64,000 nt of DNA from Gracilibacillus orientalis (GCF_900114645.1 NZ_FOTR01000008.1:124001-188000), one strand, 5' to 3'; shown: positions 44,892 through 54,867, numbered from the stretch's first letter. The notes: a model not told the origin generated them from the sequence alone. Numbers and translations: made by a program.

Positions 44892-46238
44892 ATGTCAGAT
44901 CAAATGTTAATACTTATTGCTTTAGCAGGAATTTTTCTATTATTATTTCTAGTTATACGAACGAAATTACACGCATTCGTTGCCTTATTGGTAGTCAGCT
45001 TAATTGTTGGTATATTGGCAGGAATGCCTCTTAGTGATGTAATCGAAACGATGGAACAAGGAATGGGAGGAACATTAGGCTTTGTCGCTGTTGTTGTTGG
45101 TCTAGGTGCAATGTTTGGTCAAATGCTTGAAGTATCCGGTGGTGCCGATCGTTTAGCACGTACTATGATCAACAAGCTTGGTGAAGATAAAGCGCAATGG
45201 TCATTAGGTATTACAGGCTTTCTTGTAGCGATTCCGGTCTTTTTTGATGTTGGTTTTATCATTCTTGTGCCAATTGTATACGGTTTAGCAAAGAAAACCG
45301 GTAAATCATTATTGTATTATGGTATTCCTTTACTAGCTGGTTTAGCTGTTACACACAGTTTTATTCCCCCGACTCCCGGACCGATTGCGGTTGCTGATTT
45401 AGTCGGAGCAGACTTAGGATGGGTTATTTTGTTCGGTGCACTTGCCGGTATACCTTCGATGATTATTGCTGGTCCTCTATTTGCACGTTATATTTCCAAA
45501 CGGCTACATGTTGTCGTACCAGAATACATGAATATGGAAGAAGTAGAATATGATGATCAAGAATTGCCTAGCTTTTCTTTAATTGCTTCCATTATTTTAA
45601 CACCTTTAGTATTAATTTTATGTAATACATTTTCGGACTTCTTTTTAGAGGAAGGAAATATGGCTCGTGAAATATTCACTTTCTTAGGACACCCATTTGT
45701 TGCTTTAACGATTGCAACGATCTTAACCTTTGTCTTCTTAGGAACAAAACGCGGTCTTACCCGTCAGGAAGTACAAGATATTGCGACTAAAGGATTGGAA
45801 CCTGCAGGGATTATTATATTAGTAACTGGTGCAGGTGGTGTATTTAAGGAAGTCTTAATTCAATCTGGTGTAGGTGATGTGATTGGTAACATGATGGCTG
45901 GCTCAAACCTACCACCTATTTTACTTGCATTTTTGATTGCGGCTGCCGTACGTGTTGCTCAAGGATCTGCAACTGTGTCCATGGTAACTGCAGCAGGACT
46001 CGTCGCTCCTTTAATTGACATCTTAAGTCTTGAAGGACCTGTTTTAGGGCTAATCGTTATCGCAGTTGCATCAGGTGCGACAGTACTATCACATGTCAAT
46101 GATTCTGGTTTCTGGCTTGTCGGTCGATACTTTGGCTTAGATGTAAAAGATACATTGAAGTCATGGACGATTATGGAAACATTAATAGGTCTTGTCGGTT
46201 TATCCGTCGCACTTATTCTAGGAATCTTCATCTCATAA
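44892..46238 (+). CDS. gntP: GntP family gluconate permease
   Basis: A 448-residue carrier with 12-14 helices of the gluconate:H+ symporter family. Characteristic segments: ALAGIFLLLFLVIRTKLHAF, GHMLEV-like GAMFGQMLEVSGGADRLART, and PVFFDVGFIILVPIVYGLAK with HSFIPPTPGPIAVADLVGA. ATG 44892 follows AAAGGATGG. It is expressed from the same promoter as the gnd relic. No gluconate kinase is nearby. Confidence 0.93.
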   Translation: MSDQMLILIALAGIFLLLFLVIRTKLHAFVALLVVSLIVGILAGMPLSDVIETMEQGMGGTLGFVAVVVGLGAMFGQMLEVSGGADRLARTMINKLGEDKAQWSLGITGFLVAIPVFFDVGFIILVPIVYGLAKKTGKSLLYYGIPLLAGLAVTHSFIPPTPGPIAVADLVGADLGWVILFGALAGIPSMIIAGPLFARYISKRLHVVVPEYMNMEEVEYDDQELPSFSLIASIILTPLVLILCNTFSDFFLEEGNMAREIFTFLGHPFVALTIATILTFVFLGTKRGLTRQEVQDIATKGLEPAGIIILVTGAGGVFKEVLIQSGVGDVIGNMMAGSNLPPILLAFLIAAAVRVAQGSATVSMVTAAGLVAPLIDILSLEGPVLGLIVIAVASGATVLSHVNDSGFWLVGRYFGLDVKDTLKSWTIMETLIGLVGLSVALILGIFIS

Positions 46239-46244
46239 AATTTT

Positions 46245-46279
46245 AAATGGGCACTGTCATTAGAAGACAGTGCCCATTT
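46245..46279 (+). terminator. Terminator of gntP
   Basis: AAATGGGCACTGTC / GACAGTGCCCATTT, 14-bp perfect stem with a 7-base loop. Confidence 0.9.
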
Positions 46280-46294
46280 TACTACAGAAAAACT

Positions 46295-46710
46295 TTAGTC
46301 TTTTATCTTCACTTTACCATGTACAACCAATCTCCCTTTCCCCGGATCAGATAATTAATGTTCCTGTACCTTCTTTTATTAATTGACCAGATCCAACTAT
46401 GTCATTTTTCCATTCATCAGCTTCATAAAATCCTCCAAGAAAGGCATCCATTGTTACAGTAATGTCTGTTTCAAATGCTTCATACCCCACTGCCGCTGCC
46501 AACGACGGTGTGTATCATCTAAACACGGTAAATATGCCTCTTTCCCTTCCTCACCTATACGATTATTCGTTATAGCAATCACCGTTCATTTAGCACAGTA
46601 CCGTTATCCCATGACGTTCCAGGTGTCCAAAGATCTAAAAAACAGGGAATATAACTGATAACAGGATTAGATTCTGGTGTAATGTCTGCTTCATACATGA
46701 AATTGAGCCT
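46295..46710 (-). pseudogene. Unidentified coding relic in several frames
   Basis: On the minus strand, protein-like pieces follow each other with frame changes: YEADITPESNPVISYIPCFL, DLWTPGTSWDNGTVLNE, AITNNRIGEEGKEAYLPCLD, FETDITVTMDAFLGGFYEAD, and a final RLVVHGKVKIKD with a stop. They read as one decayed gene ending near the gntP terminator. I could not assign a family. Apart from this relic, the stretch 46280-46861 holds only the leader of the kinase gene. Confidence 0.5.
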
Positions 46711-46861
46711 TATCTCATATTGCTGAAGATATTCGAAAGTTTTATAATGTAAAAGAAAGATAGCAATCGATTGAAATTTAGTGTCTGATGTGGGATCGAT
46801 ACCATATAAATTAGATTCTATTTTGTCAGGTATTTTCACGATTAGAAGGGAGAAGTGTAAG

Positions 46862-48652
46862 ATGAAAAGCATCCAAAGCCGTTTATTATATATGTTAATT
46901 ATATTCATACTTCTTCCGTACTTTTTGTCGGTATTGCTTATTTATGGTTATACGAAAAACAATGTTGAAAAGCATGAACTTGCCAATAATGAGGAACAGT
47001 TAAATGAAAGTTCCAAACAATTGCAGCAATATTTTCATGAACTCATTCATCTCCCTTATAAACTTTATCGTGATGCTGATCTATTTCGTATTTTTAAAAA
47101 GGAAGTGGAAGATTCCAGTTATCTAGAAAAAAGCATTCAAAATTTTTATCTAGTGCGTGAGGAAATAAGACAAGTTCGCTTCTATATGGATAAAGGAGAA
47201 GAATCTGTTACAGTTTATAATGCTATAGTCAGTTCTCGTAAATCTAAACCGGACCTTTTGCAGGAACCCTATATAAAAAAACTATATCAGTCAGATGTAA
47301 AACAAATTATTGAACCTCCACATCCATTAGAAAATTATAATAATGTAGCGATTGTGCCACAAACAGATCATACACAAGTAATAACCATTCATCATAAGAT
47401 ACAGGATATCTTTACTGGAGAGTTTCTTGGTGTGATTTCAATGGATGAAGAATTGAATGAATTGAGTCAGATTGCAGCTGATTTAATAAAGAATAAGCAC
47501 GAATCAATGTATCTGATTAATAAAAATAACCAAATAGTATTCAGTAATAATACGAAACAAATCAGCAATCCTGTATCTGACAGCTTAAAAACAACCATAC
47601 AAGGTGAAAAGGGAAGTGACGACATTATCCTTTCCAAGACATTAACTTCCCCTCTACATGACTGGGAATTAGTAAAGATTACACCAAGCGAAGTTTTGTT
47701 TCACGATGTACGTAAAACTACTTTCACAAGTATTATAGTTGGTATTATAGTAGGTATTTTTGGGTTAGTGATGGTCGGAATTATTACGTATAAAATCACT
47801 ACTCCTATTAAACGATTGACGAATAAAGTAAGTACGATTGACGGCAGTTATGTAGAAGTACCTTTTAATGATCAACGACATGATGAAATTGGATATTTAG
47901 AAAAGCATATGAAAGATATGATGAAGCGAATTAACCATCATATTGAACGTGAATATAAGCTAGAACTTGAAAACAAGGAAATACAATTCCAAGCTTTGAA
48001 GTCACAAGTGAATCCCCACTTCTTGTTTAATGCTCTCCAATCTATTGGCACTGTAGCTTTGAGATCTGATGCCCCTAATGTGTATCATCTCATAACCTCT
48101 TTATCCAACATGATGAGATATTCTATGCAAGCTAATAAGTGGGTGAAAGTCAAAGAAGAAATGCGTTACATTGAAAGCTATCTGTCCTTACAAATGGAGA
48201 GATTTCACGATCAGATTCATTACAACTTGCAAATAAATCAAAACATATTAGAAATACAGATTCCCAGTATGATCCTGCAACCGTTAGTAGAGAATTTTTT
48301 CAAACACTGTTTTGAGGAAGGACATACAAATGCTAGATTAAATGTATTTGGTGAAAGAAGAAAATCCTACCTTTATTTTAAGGTAGAAAATGATGAAGCA
48401 AGCGTAAGTGATGAGAAATTAGAGGAACTAAGAGAAACTATTTATCCCCCTTCTCCAACTGAAAATCATGAAAAAGAACATATAGGATTAAAGAACATTC
48501 AAGACAGATTGGTACTGATTTATGGTGATAAAGCAGGAATTAATATAGAGAATAATAAAGGACAAGCATTTATTGTAGAAATATTTATTCCACTAAACGA
48601 AATATCTTTTACGGAAGGGAGAATAAAACGTGAAAGTATTGATCGTAGATGA
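46862..48652 (+). CDS. YesM-type sensor histidine kinase
   Basis: A 596-residue membrane kinase. A first helix (MLIIFILLPYFLSVLLIYGY) at about 11-30 is followed by an extracellular domain to about 280, a second helix (TSIIVGIIVGIFGLVMVGII), a HAMP domain, the phospho-His in LKSQVNPHFLFNALQSIGTV and the ATPase N-box LQPLVENFFKHCFEEG. ATG 46862 follows AGAAGGGAGAAG. It overlaps the response-regulator gene by 23 bases. A solute-binding lipoprotein follows, a likely sensory partner. Target genes are probably the fructan genes downstream. Confidence 0.9.
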   Translation: MKSIQSRLLYMLIIFILLPYFLSVLLIYGYTKNNVEKHELANNEEQLNESSKQLQQYFHELIHLPYKLYRDADLFRIFKKEVEDSSYLEKSIQNFYLVREEIRQVRFYMDKGEESVTVYNAIVSSRKSKPDLLQEPYIKKLYQSDVKQIIEPPHPLENYNNVAIVPQTDHTQVITIHHKIQDIFTGEFLGVISMDEELNELSQIAADLIKNKHESMYLINKNNQIVFSNNTKQISNPVSDSLKTTIQGEKGSDDIILSKTLTSPLHDWELVKITPSEVLFHDVRKTTFTSIIVGIIVGIFGLVMVGIITYKITTPIKRLTNKVSTIDGSYVEVPFNDQRHDEIGYLEKHMKDMMKRINHHIEREYKLELENKEIQFQALKSQVNPHFLFNALQSIGTVALRSDAPNVYHLITSLSNMMRYSMQANKWVKVKEEMRYIESYLSLQMERFHDQIHYNLQINQNILEIQIPSMILQPLVENFFKHCFEEGHTNARLNVFGERRKSYLYFKVENDEASVSDEKLEELRETIYPPSPTENHEKEHIGLKNIQDRLVLIYGDKAGINIENNKGQAFIVEIFIPLNEISFTEGRIKRESIDRR

Positions 48653-49778
48653 TGAGAAAAATGTACTTGATGTAATCAAAATTTTAGGTAAATGGGAAGC
48701 TCAAGGTATAACAAAAATACTGGAAGCAAGTCGTGGAGAAGAAGCAAAAATTTTAATAGAGAAGGAAAGCCCTGAAATTATTTTTACGGATATTAAAATG
48801 CCTGGAATGAATGGTCTAGAACTGATGAAATGGCTAGATTCCAACTCTTATCAGGGAAAAGTAATTTTTATAACAGGATACAATGATTATTCTTACATGC
48901 GTCAGGCTATCAAACATAATAGTTTTGACTATTTAATGAAGCCAATCGAAGCGGACGTTTTCAATGAGATCTTAAAAGAAGCAGTTATAGCATGGCAGAG
49001 AGATTTTGTGGAAACTAATTTAATTGAGGAGAATTATATATACAACAAGATAGTTACGGATGCTTGTACAGGAGAAACCTATGATATGAACAATCTACTA
49101 CTTTCTCTTCCAGAAGCTAACCGTTATGATATGACATTATTATCTTTCTATCATATGCATTACTCAGAACCAGAGATAAAATCATTGGCAAATAAACTTT
49201 CCACACAAAGGTTAGGAAATGCATACTCTCTTCAAACATATCATAATCTCTGCCTTGTTGTGACCTTGGAGAATGAGTGGGTGACAATAGAGAAATGGCT
49301 TAGTGAACATATGGAAAGCCCCGTCCGAATTGTAGCTAGTGAAGATCCGCAACCATTAAAAAATCTTCCTACAGTGTTCAAAATGTTGAAGACAAAACTG
49401 TACAATAATCAGTTTAGAACCGTTTATCAATCAACACAATTAGATCAAGTCAGTCAAATCCAAGACATTGTTTCTTTTGTCGATAATTATTATATGGAAG
49501 ATATAAGCCTTGAAAAATTATCAAATTTATTTTTCTTGAGTCGTGAGCATATTTCAAGGAAATTTAAACAAGAGAAGGGTATGCCTATGTCAAAATACGT
49601 GACAAATCTTAGAATTAAACAGGCTAAGTGTTGGTTAAGAGGAACCGATGAGACTATTTATTCTATTTCTGTAATGCTTGGCTACCAGGATGAAAAATTT
49701 TTCTCCAAATTATTCAAAAAAGTAACTGGCTTTACGCCAAATGAATATAGAAATAAAAAAGACGAGGTGATTGGATGA
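48630..49778 (+). CDS. YesN-type response regulator with AraC DNA-binding domain
   Basis: A 382-residue regulator: receiver domain (1-120) with Asp54 in IIFTDIKMPGMNG, a middle linker of about 140 residues, and two C-terminal AraC-type helix-turn-helices (about 275-380; LEKLSNLFFLSREHISRKFK and ISVMLGYQDEKFFSKLFKKV). GTG 48630 starts inside the kinase gene. It overlaps the lipoprotein gene by four bases. Confidence 0.93.
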   Translation: MKVLIVDDEKNVLDVIKILGKWEAQGITKILEASRGEEAKILIEKESPEIIFTDIKMPGMNGLELMKWLDSNSYQGKVIFITGYNDYSYMRQAIKHNSFDYLMKPIEADVFNEILKEAVIAWQRDFVETNLIEENYIYNKIVTDACTGETYDMNNLLLSLPEANRYDMTLLSFYHMHYSEPEIKSLANKLSTQRLGNAYSLQTYHNLCLVVTLENEWVTIEKWLSEHMESPVRIVASEDPQPLKNLPTVFKMLKTKLYNNQFRTVYQSTQLDQVSQIQDIVSFVDNYYMEDISLEKLSNLFFLSREHISRKFKQEKGMPMSKYVTNLRIKQAKCWLRGTDETIYSISVMLGYQDEKFFSKLFKKVTGFTPNEYRNKKDEVIG

Positions 49779-51031
49779 GAAAAACACTTCTTTTCCTTTT
49801 TATCATCTTGTTTATTTCAGCATGTCAATCAAACACTCCGAAAGATGATAAAGAAGAAAACTCATCAAAGGTCACCCTTACCATACGTAATCCTAAAATA
49901 GAGATTGCTTCCGCATTTGAAGAAATGATCCAAGCGTATGAAAAAGAACATCCCTACGTGAAAATAGAAGTAACCACGGTGGGCGGTGCATTGGATGATT
50001 TTTCTGATTTGAAAGCACAAATAGCAGCCGAAGAAGGTCCTGATATTTTTACAAACCCTGGTTATAGCTCTACAGAGTTATGGATGCCATATTTGGAGGA
50101 TCTATCTGATCAGCCATGGGTGAAAAATGCTTATCCAGAAACATTGGAAGCAATAAAAATGGATGGGCATGTTTATGGAATGCCAATGAATTTAGAAGGA
50201 TATGGTTTCATTTATAATAAAGAATTGTTTAAGGAGGCAGGAATTGAGAAACTTCCCTCTACCTTCACAGAATTAAAGTCTATAACTAAACAATTAGAAC
50301 AAGCTGGTATTACCCCTTTTGCGACAGGATATTACGAGAAGTGGAAATTAGGAGACCATTTGATGAACATTGCTATTTCTCAACAAGAAAACCCAGATCT
50401 TTTTATTAAGAAATTAAAAGATGGCACAACTTCAATTGAAAACAATCAGATATTCAAACAACTAATAGAGCTATTAGATTTAACGATAGAGCATGGCGGA
50501 GAAGATCCGCTATCAACAGATTATACAATGGAACTTCAGCAATTTACATCAGAAAAGGCAGCAATGATGTTGCAAGGGAATTGGATTCAGCCTATGATAA
50601 ATAAATTCGCACCAGATATGCAGATTGGTATCTTCCCGATTACTCTAAATGAGAAAGCAGAAAAAAATACATTAAGCATTCATACCCCAAGCTACTGGGT
50701 AGTTAATCAACAAACCTCAGCAGAAAAGAAAGAAGAAGCAAAACGATTTTTAAATTGGATGGTAAATTCTGAGCAGGGACAAAAGTTTATGGTCGAAAAA
50801 CTGCGGTTTATTCCTGCTTTTAAACATGTGGATATACAGGACACAGATCCACTTACTTCCAAAATAACAGAACTTTATCAAGCAAACAGAACTTTATCCT
50901 CCAATTGGTCAGACCTTCCTGCTGGGTTAAGAGAAGCGTTCGGTACTGATACACAACAATATATCGAACACGAATGGAGTAAAACACAATTACTACAAGC
51001 CTATCAGAATACATGGGATGAAATACATTAG
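49775..51031 (+). CDS. Solute-binding lipoprotein co-encoded with the two-component system
   Basis: A 418-residue family-1 extracellular binding protein. Signal peptide MRKTLLFLFIILFISAC with lipobox Cys17, then an acidic linker. Binding-protein signatures: IEVTTVGGALDDFSDLKAQI, GPDIFTNPGY, a GIFPITLNEK strand and SYWVVNQQTSAEKKEEAKRF. Its ATG overlaps the regulator stop. No permease or ATPase genes follow, so it probably presents ligand to the sensor kinase rather than to an importer in this locus; a permease elsewhere could still use it. Confidence 0.88.
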   Translation: MRKTLLFLFIILFISACQSNTPKDDKEENSSKVTLTIRNPKIEIASAFEEMIQAYEKEHPYVKIEVTTVGGALDDFSDLKAQIAAEEGPDIFTNPGYSSTELWMPYLEDLSDQPWVKNAYPETLEAIKMDGHVYGMPMNLEGYGFIYNKELFKEAGIEKLPSTFTELKSITKQLEQAGITPFATGYYEKWKLGDHLMNIAISQQENPDLFIKKLKDGTTSIENNQIFKQLIELLDLTIEHGGEDPLSTDYTMELQQFTSEKAAMMLQGNWIQPMINKFAPDMQIGIFPITLNEKAEKNTLSIHTPSYWVVNQQTSAEKKEEAKRFLNWMVNSEQGQKFMVEKLRFIPAFKHVDIQDTDPLTSKITELYQANRTLSSNWSDLPAGLREAFGTDTQQYIEHEWSKTQLLQAYQNTWDEIH

Positions 51032-51293
51032 AAAAGGCTTTGTGCGCCCGTTTAATAAACTTGTGACTAGAGTGAATCAACTGAGATAAAGGCATCACAA
51101 TCTAGGGATAAGTTATACTTTGTGACATTTACCATTTTTACTACGTTGGACAGATAATCTCAGGCCTATTTTCCTAATCAATATACAACGAAAATTATAT
51201 CAATCTTAGACATTTCTTACCTTTCCTAACTCTCTTATACTAATATTTGTACACAGCCCGGGCAGATAAAAAGTATCTATGAGGAGGAATAGT
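51032..51293 (+). other. Leader region of levansucrase
   Basis: This gap holds no ORF. No SacY-type RNA antiterminator hairpin of the Bacillus subtilis sacB kind is recognised. TATACT (51236-51241) could be a -10 element and GCCCGGGC a small palindrome near 51257. The region is AT-rich and would carry the response-regulator site if the upstream two-component system controls sacB. Confidence 0.4.
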
Positions 51294-52769
51294 ATGAAAT
51301 GGAAAGGTTTTGTTAAGAAAGCGACAGTATTAACACTAAGTACTGCCATTTTAGTTGGCGGAAGCGGTCTTGTGCATGCAGAGAAAAAGTCTTCACAAGA
51401 CTATAAGGAAGATTATGGTACATCTACCATCACACGCTCTGATATGAAGGATATGATTAAACAACATGGTGATGAAGATTTCAAAGTACCTACATTTGAC
51501 TCATCCACCATTCAAAACATCCCTTCTGCTACAAAAGTTACGGAAGATGGAGAAGAAATAAAATTAGATGTGTGGGATACATGGCCACTTCAAAATGCGG
51601 ACGGAACTGTAGCAGAATATAATGGATATCATATTTTATTCGGTCTAGCAGGTAATCCAGAGAATGCTGAAGATACTTTTGTTTATTTGTTTTATAAAAA
51701 AGCGGATGAAAATTCTATCGATGCCTGGGAAAATGCAGGACGAGTTTTCGATGATAATGATAAATTCGAAGCTAATGATAAATATTTAAAAGATCAATCA
51801 GAAGAATGGTCTGGTTCTGCCACATTTACTTCTAATGGAGAAATTCGTTTATTCTATACCAACCGTACAGCGTTCGATGAAGCAAAAGACCTTTACGGTA
51901 AGCAGACGTTAACAACTGCACAGGTAAATGTTTCTGAAATTGAAGATGGAGCACTTCAGGTTGATAGTGTGGAAGATCATAAATCAATCTTTGAAGGTGA
52001 AGACGGCTCTGTCTATCAAAATGTTATGCAAGCTTTCGGTGGGGATGAAATCAATTGGAAGGAAAATCATACCTTAAGAGACCCTCACTATATTGAAGAA
52101 AATGGCCATAAATACCTTGTCTTTGAAGCTAACACCGGAACAGATTATGGATACTCTGGGAAAGACTCTCTTTATAATCAAGCTTATTATGGGAACAGCA
52201 ATCATTTCTTTCAAAATGAAAAAGATTGGCTATTAGACAGTTCCCAAAAAGACTATGCTGAATTAGCAAATGGTGCTATCGGAATTGTTGAAATCACTGA
52301 TGACTATGAATTGAAAAAAGTAATGGACCCTTTACTAGTTTCTAATACCGTTACAGATGAAATTGAAAGACCAAACATTTTCAAAAAAGATGGAAAATGG
52401 TACCTGTTCACGAGTGCCCGTGGATCTAAAATGACAATTGACGGCATTGATGATGAAGATATTTATATGCTTGGATATGTTTCCAATTCACTAACTGGTG
52501 AATTTAAACCAATGAATAAAACAGGTATTGTTCTTCATCATGATTTGGATCCATATGATATTACTTGGAATTACGCACACTATGTTATTCCACAAGAGAC
52601 AACAGATGAAGCGGTAGTTACAAGTTATATGACGAACAGAGGCTATTTTGAAGATCACAAATCTACCTTTGCTCCTAGCTTTAAGTTGAGTTTAAACAAC
52701 AAAAAATCATCAGTTGTAAAAGATAGCATCCTTGAGCAAGGTCAAATTACACTACATGGAGAAAACTAA
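51294..52769 (+). CDS. sacB: Levansucrase (GH68)
   Basis: A 491-residue secreted enzyme that transfers fructose from sucrose to make levan. Signal peptide residues 1-29 (ending LVHA). Catalytic residues visible by alignment with Bacillus SacB: nucleophile Asp95 in LDVWDTWPLQ, stabiliser Asp263 in LRDPHY, acid/base Glu358 in DEIERPNIFK. Length is normal. ATG 51294 has GAGGAGGA five bases upstream; the ATG 15 bases earlier overlaps the ribosome site. It is followed 83 bases later by a GH32 enzyme, and the two have separate terminators. Confidence 0.95.
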   Translation: MKWKGFVKKATVLTLSTAILVGGSGLVHAEKKSSQDYKEDYGTSTITRSDMKDMIKQHGDEDFKVPTFDSSTIQNIPSATKVTEDGEEIKLDVWDTWPLQNADGTVAEYNGYHILFGLAGNPENAEDTFVYLFYKKADENSIDAWENAGRVFDDNDKFEANDKYLKDQSEEWSGSATFTSNGEIRLFYTNRTAFDEAKDLYGKQTLTTAQVNVSEIEDGALQVDSVEDHKSIFEGEDGSVYQNVMQAFGGDEINWKENHTLRDPHYIEENGHKYLVFEANTGTDYGYSGKDSLYNQAYYGNSNHFFQNEKDWLLDSSQKDYAELANGAIGIVEITDDYELKKVMDPLLVSNTVTDEIERPNIFKKDGKWYLFTSARGSKMTIDGIDDEDIYMLGYVSNSLTGEFKPMNKTGIVLHHDLDPYDITWNYAHYVIPQETTDEAVVTSYMTNRGYFEDHKSTFAPSFKLSLNNKKSSVVKDSILEQGQITLHGEN

Positions 52770-52782
52770 AAATGAATGAAAA

Positions 52783-52817
52783 GAAAATGCCGAATAAACT
52801 CGGCATTTTCTTTTTTG
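52783..52817 (+). terminator. Terminator of levansucrase
   Basis: GAAAATGCCGA / TCGGCATTTTC, 11-bp stem with a 6-base loop and a T-run. A ribosome site for the next gene follows within 30 bases, so partial read-through may occur. Confidence 0.9.
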
Positions 52818-52852
52818 AACATTGTCACTTCAAATAAAGGAGGTCAAAAATC

Positions 52853-54421
52853 TTGAAGATATTCAAAAATTGGAGGAGCAAATGGGATGTAATGCTATTC
52901 TCGCTCTTTTCTCTTTTGCTCATCATTCTTATAATTTTTAATTTGCATACAGTAAATACAATGCCACCTTCTAATTCGCAAGATGAAGATTACTCTTATC
53001 GAGCTGATTATCATTTTACAGTGCCCGATAATTGGAAAAATGACCCTCAACGTCCTCTCTATTTTAATGAAAAATATCACTACTATTATCTTTATAACAG
53101 AGATTATCCCGAAGGCAACGGAACAGAATGGCGTCACGCTACTTCTAAAGATCTGATTTATTGGGAGGATGAAGGGGTCGCGGTTCCAAAATATACGAAT
53201 GAAAACGGGGATCCCTGGTCAGGCTCTGTTATCGTTGATCATGATAATTCAGCTGGATTCGGAGAAAATACCCTTGTTGCTATCGTTACTCAACCATCCG
53301 CAAATGGACAACAAGAGCAATATCTTTGGTACAGCACAGATGATGGTTTAACATTTAACGAGTATCAAAATGAACCTGTAATGCCCAATCCAGGAATAGA
53401 AAACTTTAGAGATCCGAAGATCATTTGGGAAGAGAAATCTCAAAAATGGGTTTTGCTGATGGCTGAAGGATCCAAAATTGGTTTTTATGAATCTGAAAAT
53501 CTTAAAGAATGGCAGTATACTGATGGATTTCAAACAGAAAATCTGGGAATATTAGAGTGCCCAGATCTATTTCAACTGCAAACAGATGATGGCAGTATAA
53601 AATGGGTAATGGGCGTCAGTGCAAACGGTATGGAGCAAGGCAAACCCAACACATATGCTTATTGGATCGGAGACTTTAATGGTCAAACTTTTACTCCAGA
53701 CCACAAGGAACCTAAATGGCTGGATTATGGCTTTGATTGGTATGGAGGTGTTACTTTTGAAGATGGTAAGAGCAGAGATAAACTGAATAATCGCTATGCT
53801 TTAGCATGGATGAATAACTGGGCATATGCAAACAATACACCAACATTAGAAGAAGGCTTTAATGGACAAGATTCCATTGTTAGAAAAATAGAGTTAAAAA
53901 AAGATGAACAAGATGAATATTATATCACTTCCCAACCAAAAAAAGAACTAGATCAACTCATAGAGAGTACAGAAAGTTATCCCGAAGTAGAAGTAGATGG
54001 TATGGTAACACTAGAAACCGTAGGAGATGCATATCAATTAGAAACTGATATCAGTTGGGATGAAGCTGAAAATATCGGAATCAGACTTAGAGAATCCAAC
54101 GATCAGAATCGTCACATCGATATTGGATTTTCCCCTCGGAAGGCGTATTCCTATGTCAATCGCGAATCTACCGATCAGCCAAATGATAATAATAATATGG
54201 TTGAAAGTAAAGCACCTATGAATCAACACAAAAAGAACGCTCACCTCAAAATACTTGTCGATAAAACTAGTGTGGAAGTGTTTATTGATGACGGAAAAAT
54301 AACGCATTCCAATTTAGTTTTTCCTCTAAAGGAAGATCAGGGCATTACTCTATTTTCTGAAGGGGGTAAAGCTATTTTTGAAAATGTAGAAATTCAGCAT
54401 ATACATTCGATACATGAATAA
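52853..54421 (+). CDS. levB: Membrane-anchored GH32 fructanase (LevB-like endolevanase)
   Basis: A 522-residue GH32 enzyme. An uncleaved signal-anchor helix (MLFSLFSLLLIILIIFNLHT) at 14-33 keeps it on the outer membrane face. Catalytic residues: nucleophile Asp64 in NWKNDPQRP, Asp187 in FRDPKI and Glu235 in ECPDLF. A C-terminal beta-sandwich runs from about residue 360. TTG 52853 has AAAGGAGG upstream. Position after sacB and length match Bacillus LevB, which cuts levan to levanbiose; an exo-activity is not excluded. Confidence 0.88.
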   Translation: MKIFKNWRSKWDVMLFSLFSLLLIILIIFNLHTVNTMPPSNSQDEDYSYRADYHFTVPDNWKNDPQRPLYFNEKYHYYYLYNRDYPEGNGTEWRHATSKDLIYWEDEGVAVPKYTNENGDPWSGSVIVDHDNSAGFGENTLVAIVTQPSANGQQEQYLWYSTDDGLTFNEYQNEPVMPNPGIENFRDPKIIWEEKSQKWVLLMAEGSKIGFYESENLKEWQYTDGFQTENLGILECPDLFQLQTDDGSIKWVMGVSANGMEQGKPNTYAYWIGDFNGQTFTPDHKEPKWLDYGFDWYGGVTFEDGKSRDKLNNRYALAWMNNWAYANNTPTLEEGFNGQDSIVRKIELKKDEQDEYYITSQPKKELDQLIESTESYPEVEVDGMVTLETVGDAYQLETDISWDEAENIGIRLRESNDQNRHIDIGFSPRKAYSYVNRESTDQPNDNNNMVESKAPMNQHKKNAHLKILVDKTSVEVFIDDGKITHSNLVFPLKEDQGITLFSEGGKAIFENVEIQHIHSIHE

Positions 54422-54435
54422 ACACTACAATGTAA

Positions 54436-54469
54436 GAAACGCTGATGAAATCATTAGCGTTTCTTTTTT
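54436..54469 (+). terminator. Terminator of the GH32 gene
   Basis: GAAACGCT / AGCGTTTC stem with a 12-base loop and a T-run of six. From 54470 to 54828 I see no gene. Confidence 0.88.
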
Positions 54470-54828
54470 CGATACGACATTCTGCTACACAAACATTGAA
54501 CAATTTCAAAGATCTATACTATGTGAACAAGTAATTGAAAAGAGACGCTTACGCAAAAGTTGATAACATATACGTAAACGCTTCTATTTAATTAGGATAG
54601 TTATCACTACATGATCTATAAAACTTATGTTTAATATTTTGATTCAGATTTGATTTTTCTTGTTCTTAACATATGCAAAAATTATTCTTTCTTCTTTTTT
54701 AAAAAAGATAAGAATACAATAGAAAGTGCAAATGTCCATTAGGTATAATTATATCTTCAAAAGATTAGCTTTTATTATATTTTCATTCCCTATTCTAAAC
54801 ATTATTAAAAGTAAATTTTTCACAAATG

Positions 54829-54867
54829 AAAAGACTACCCCCCTTTAATTTCAGGGGATAGTCTTTT
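54829..54867. terminator. Isolated terminator-like hairpin
   Basis: AAAAGACTACCCC pairs with GGGGATAGTCTTTT with a bulged A. No gene ends on its plus-strand side for 360 bases. On the minus strand it follows a small, apparently frameshifted ORF at 54905-55019. Confidence 0.65.

Noticed and set aside
49775-51031. Binding lipoprotein read as part of a complete ABC importer
   Set aside because: No permease or ATPase gene lies before or after it; its neighbours are a kinase, a regulator and levansucrase.
54570-54590. cre-like sequence around ACGTAAACGCTTC
   Set aside because: It differs from the consensus at three defined positions, and no gene starts nearby.
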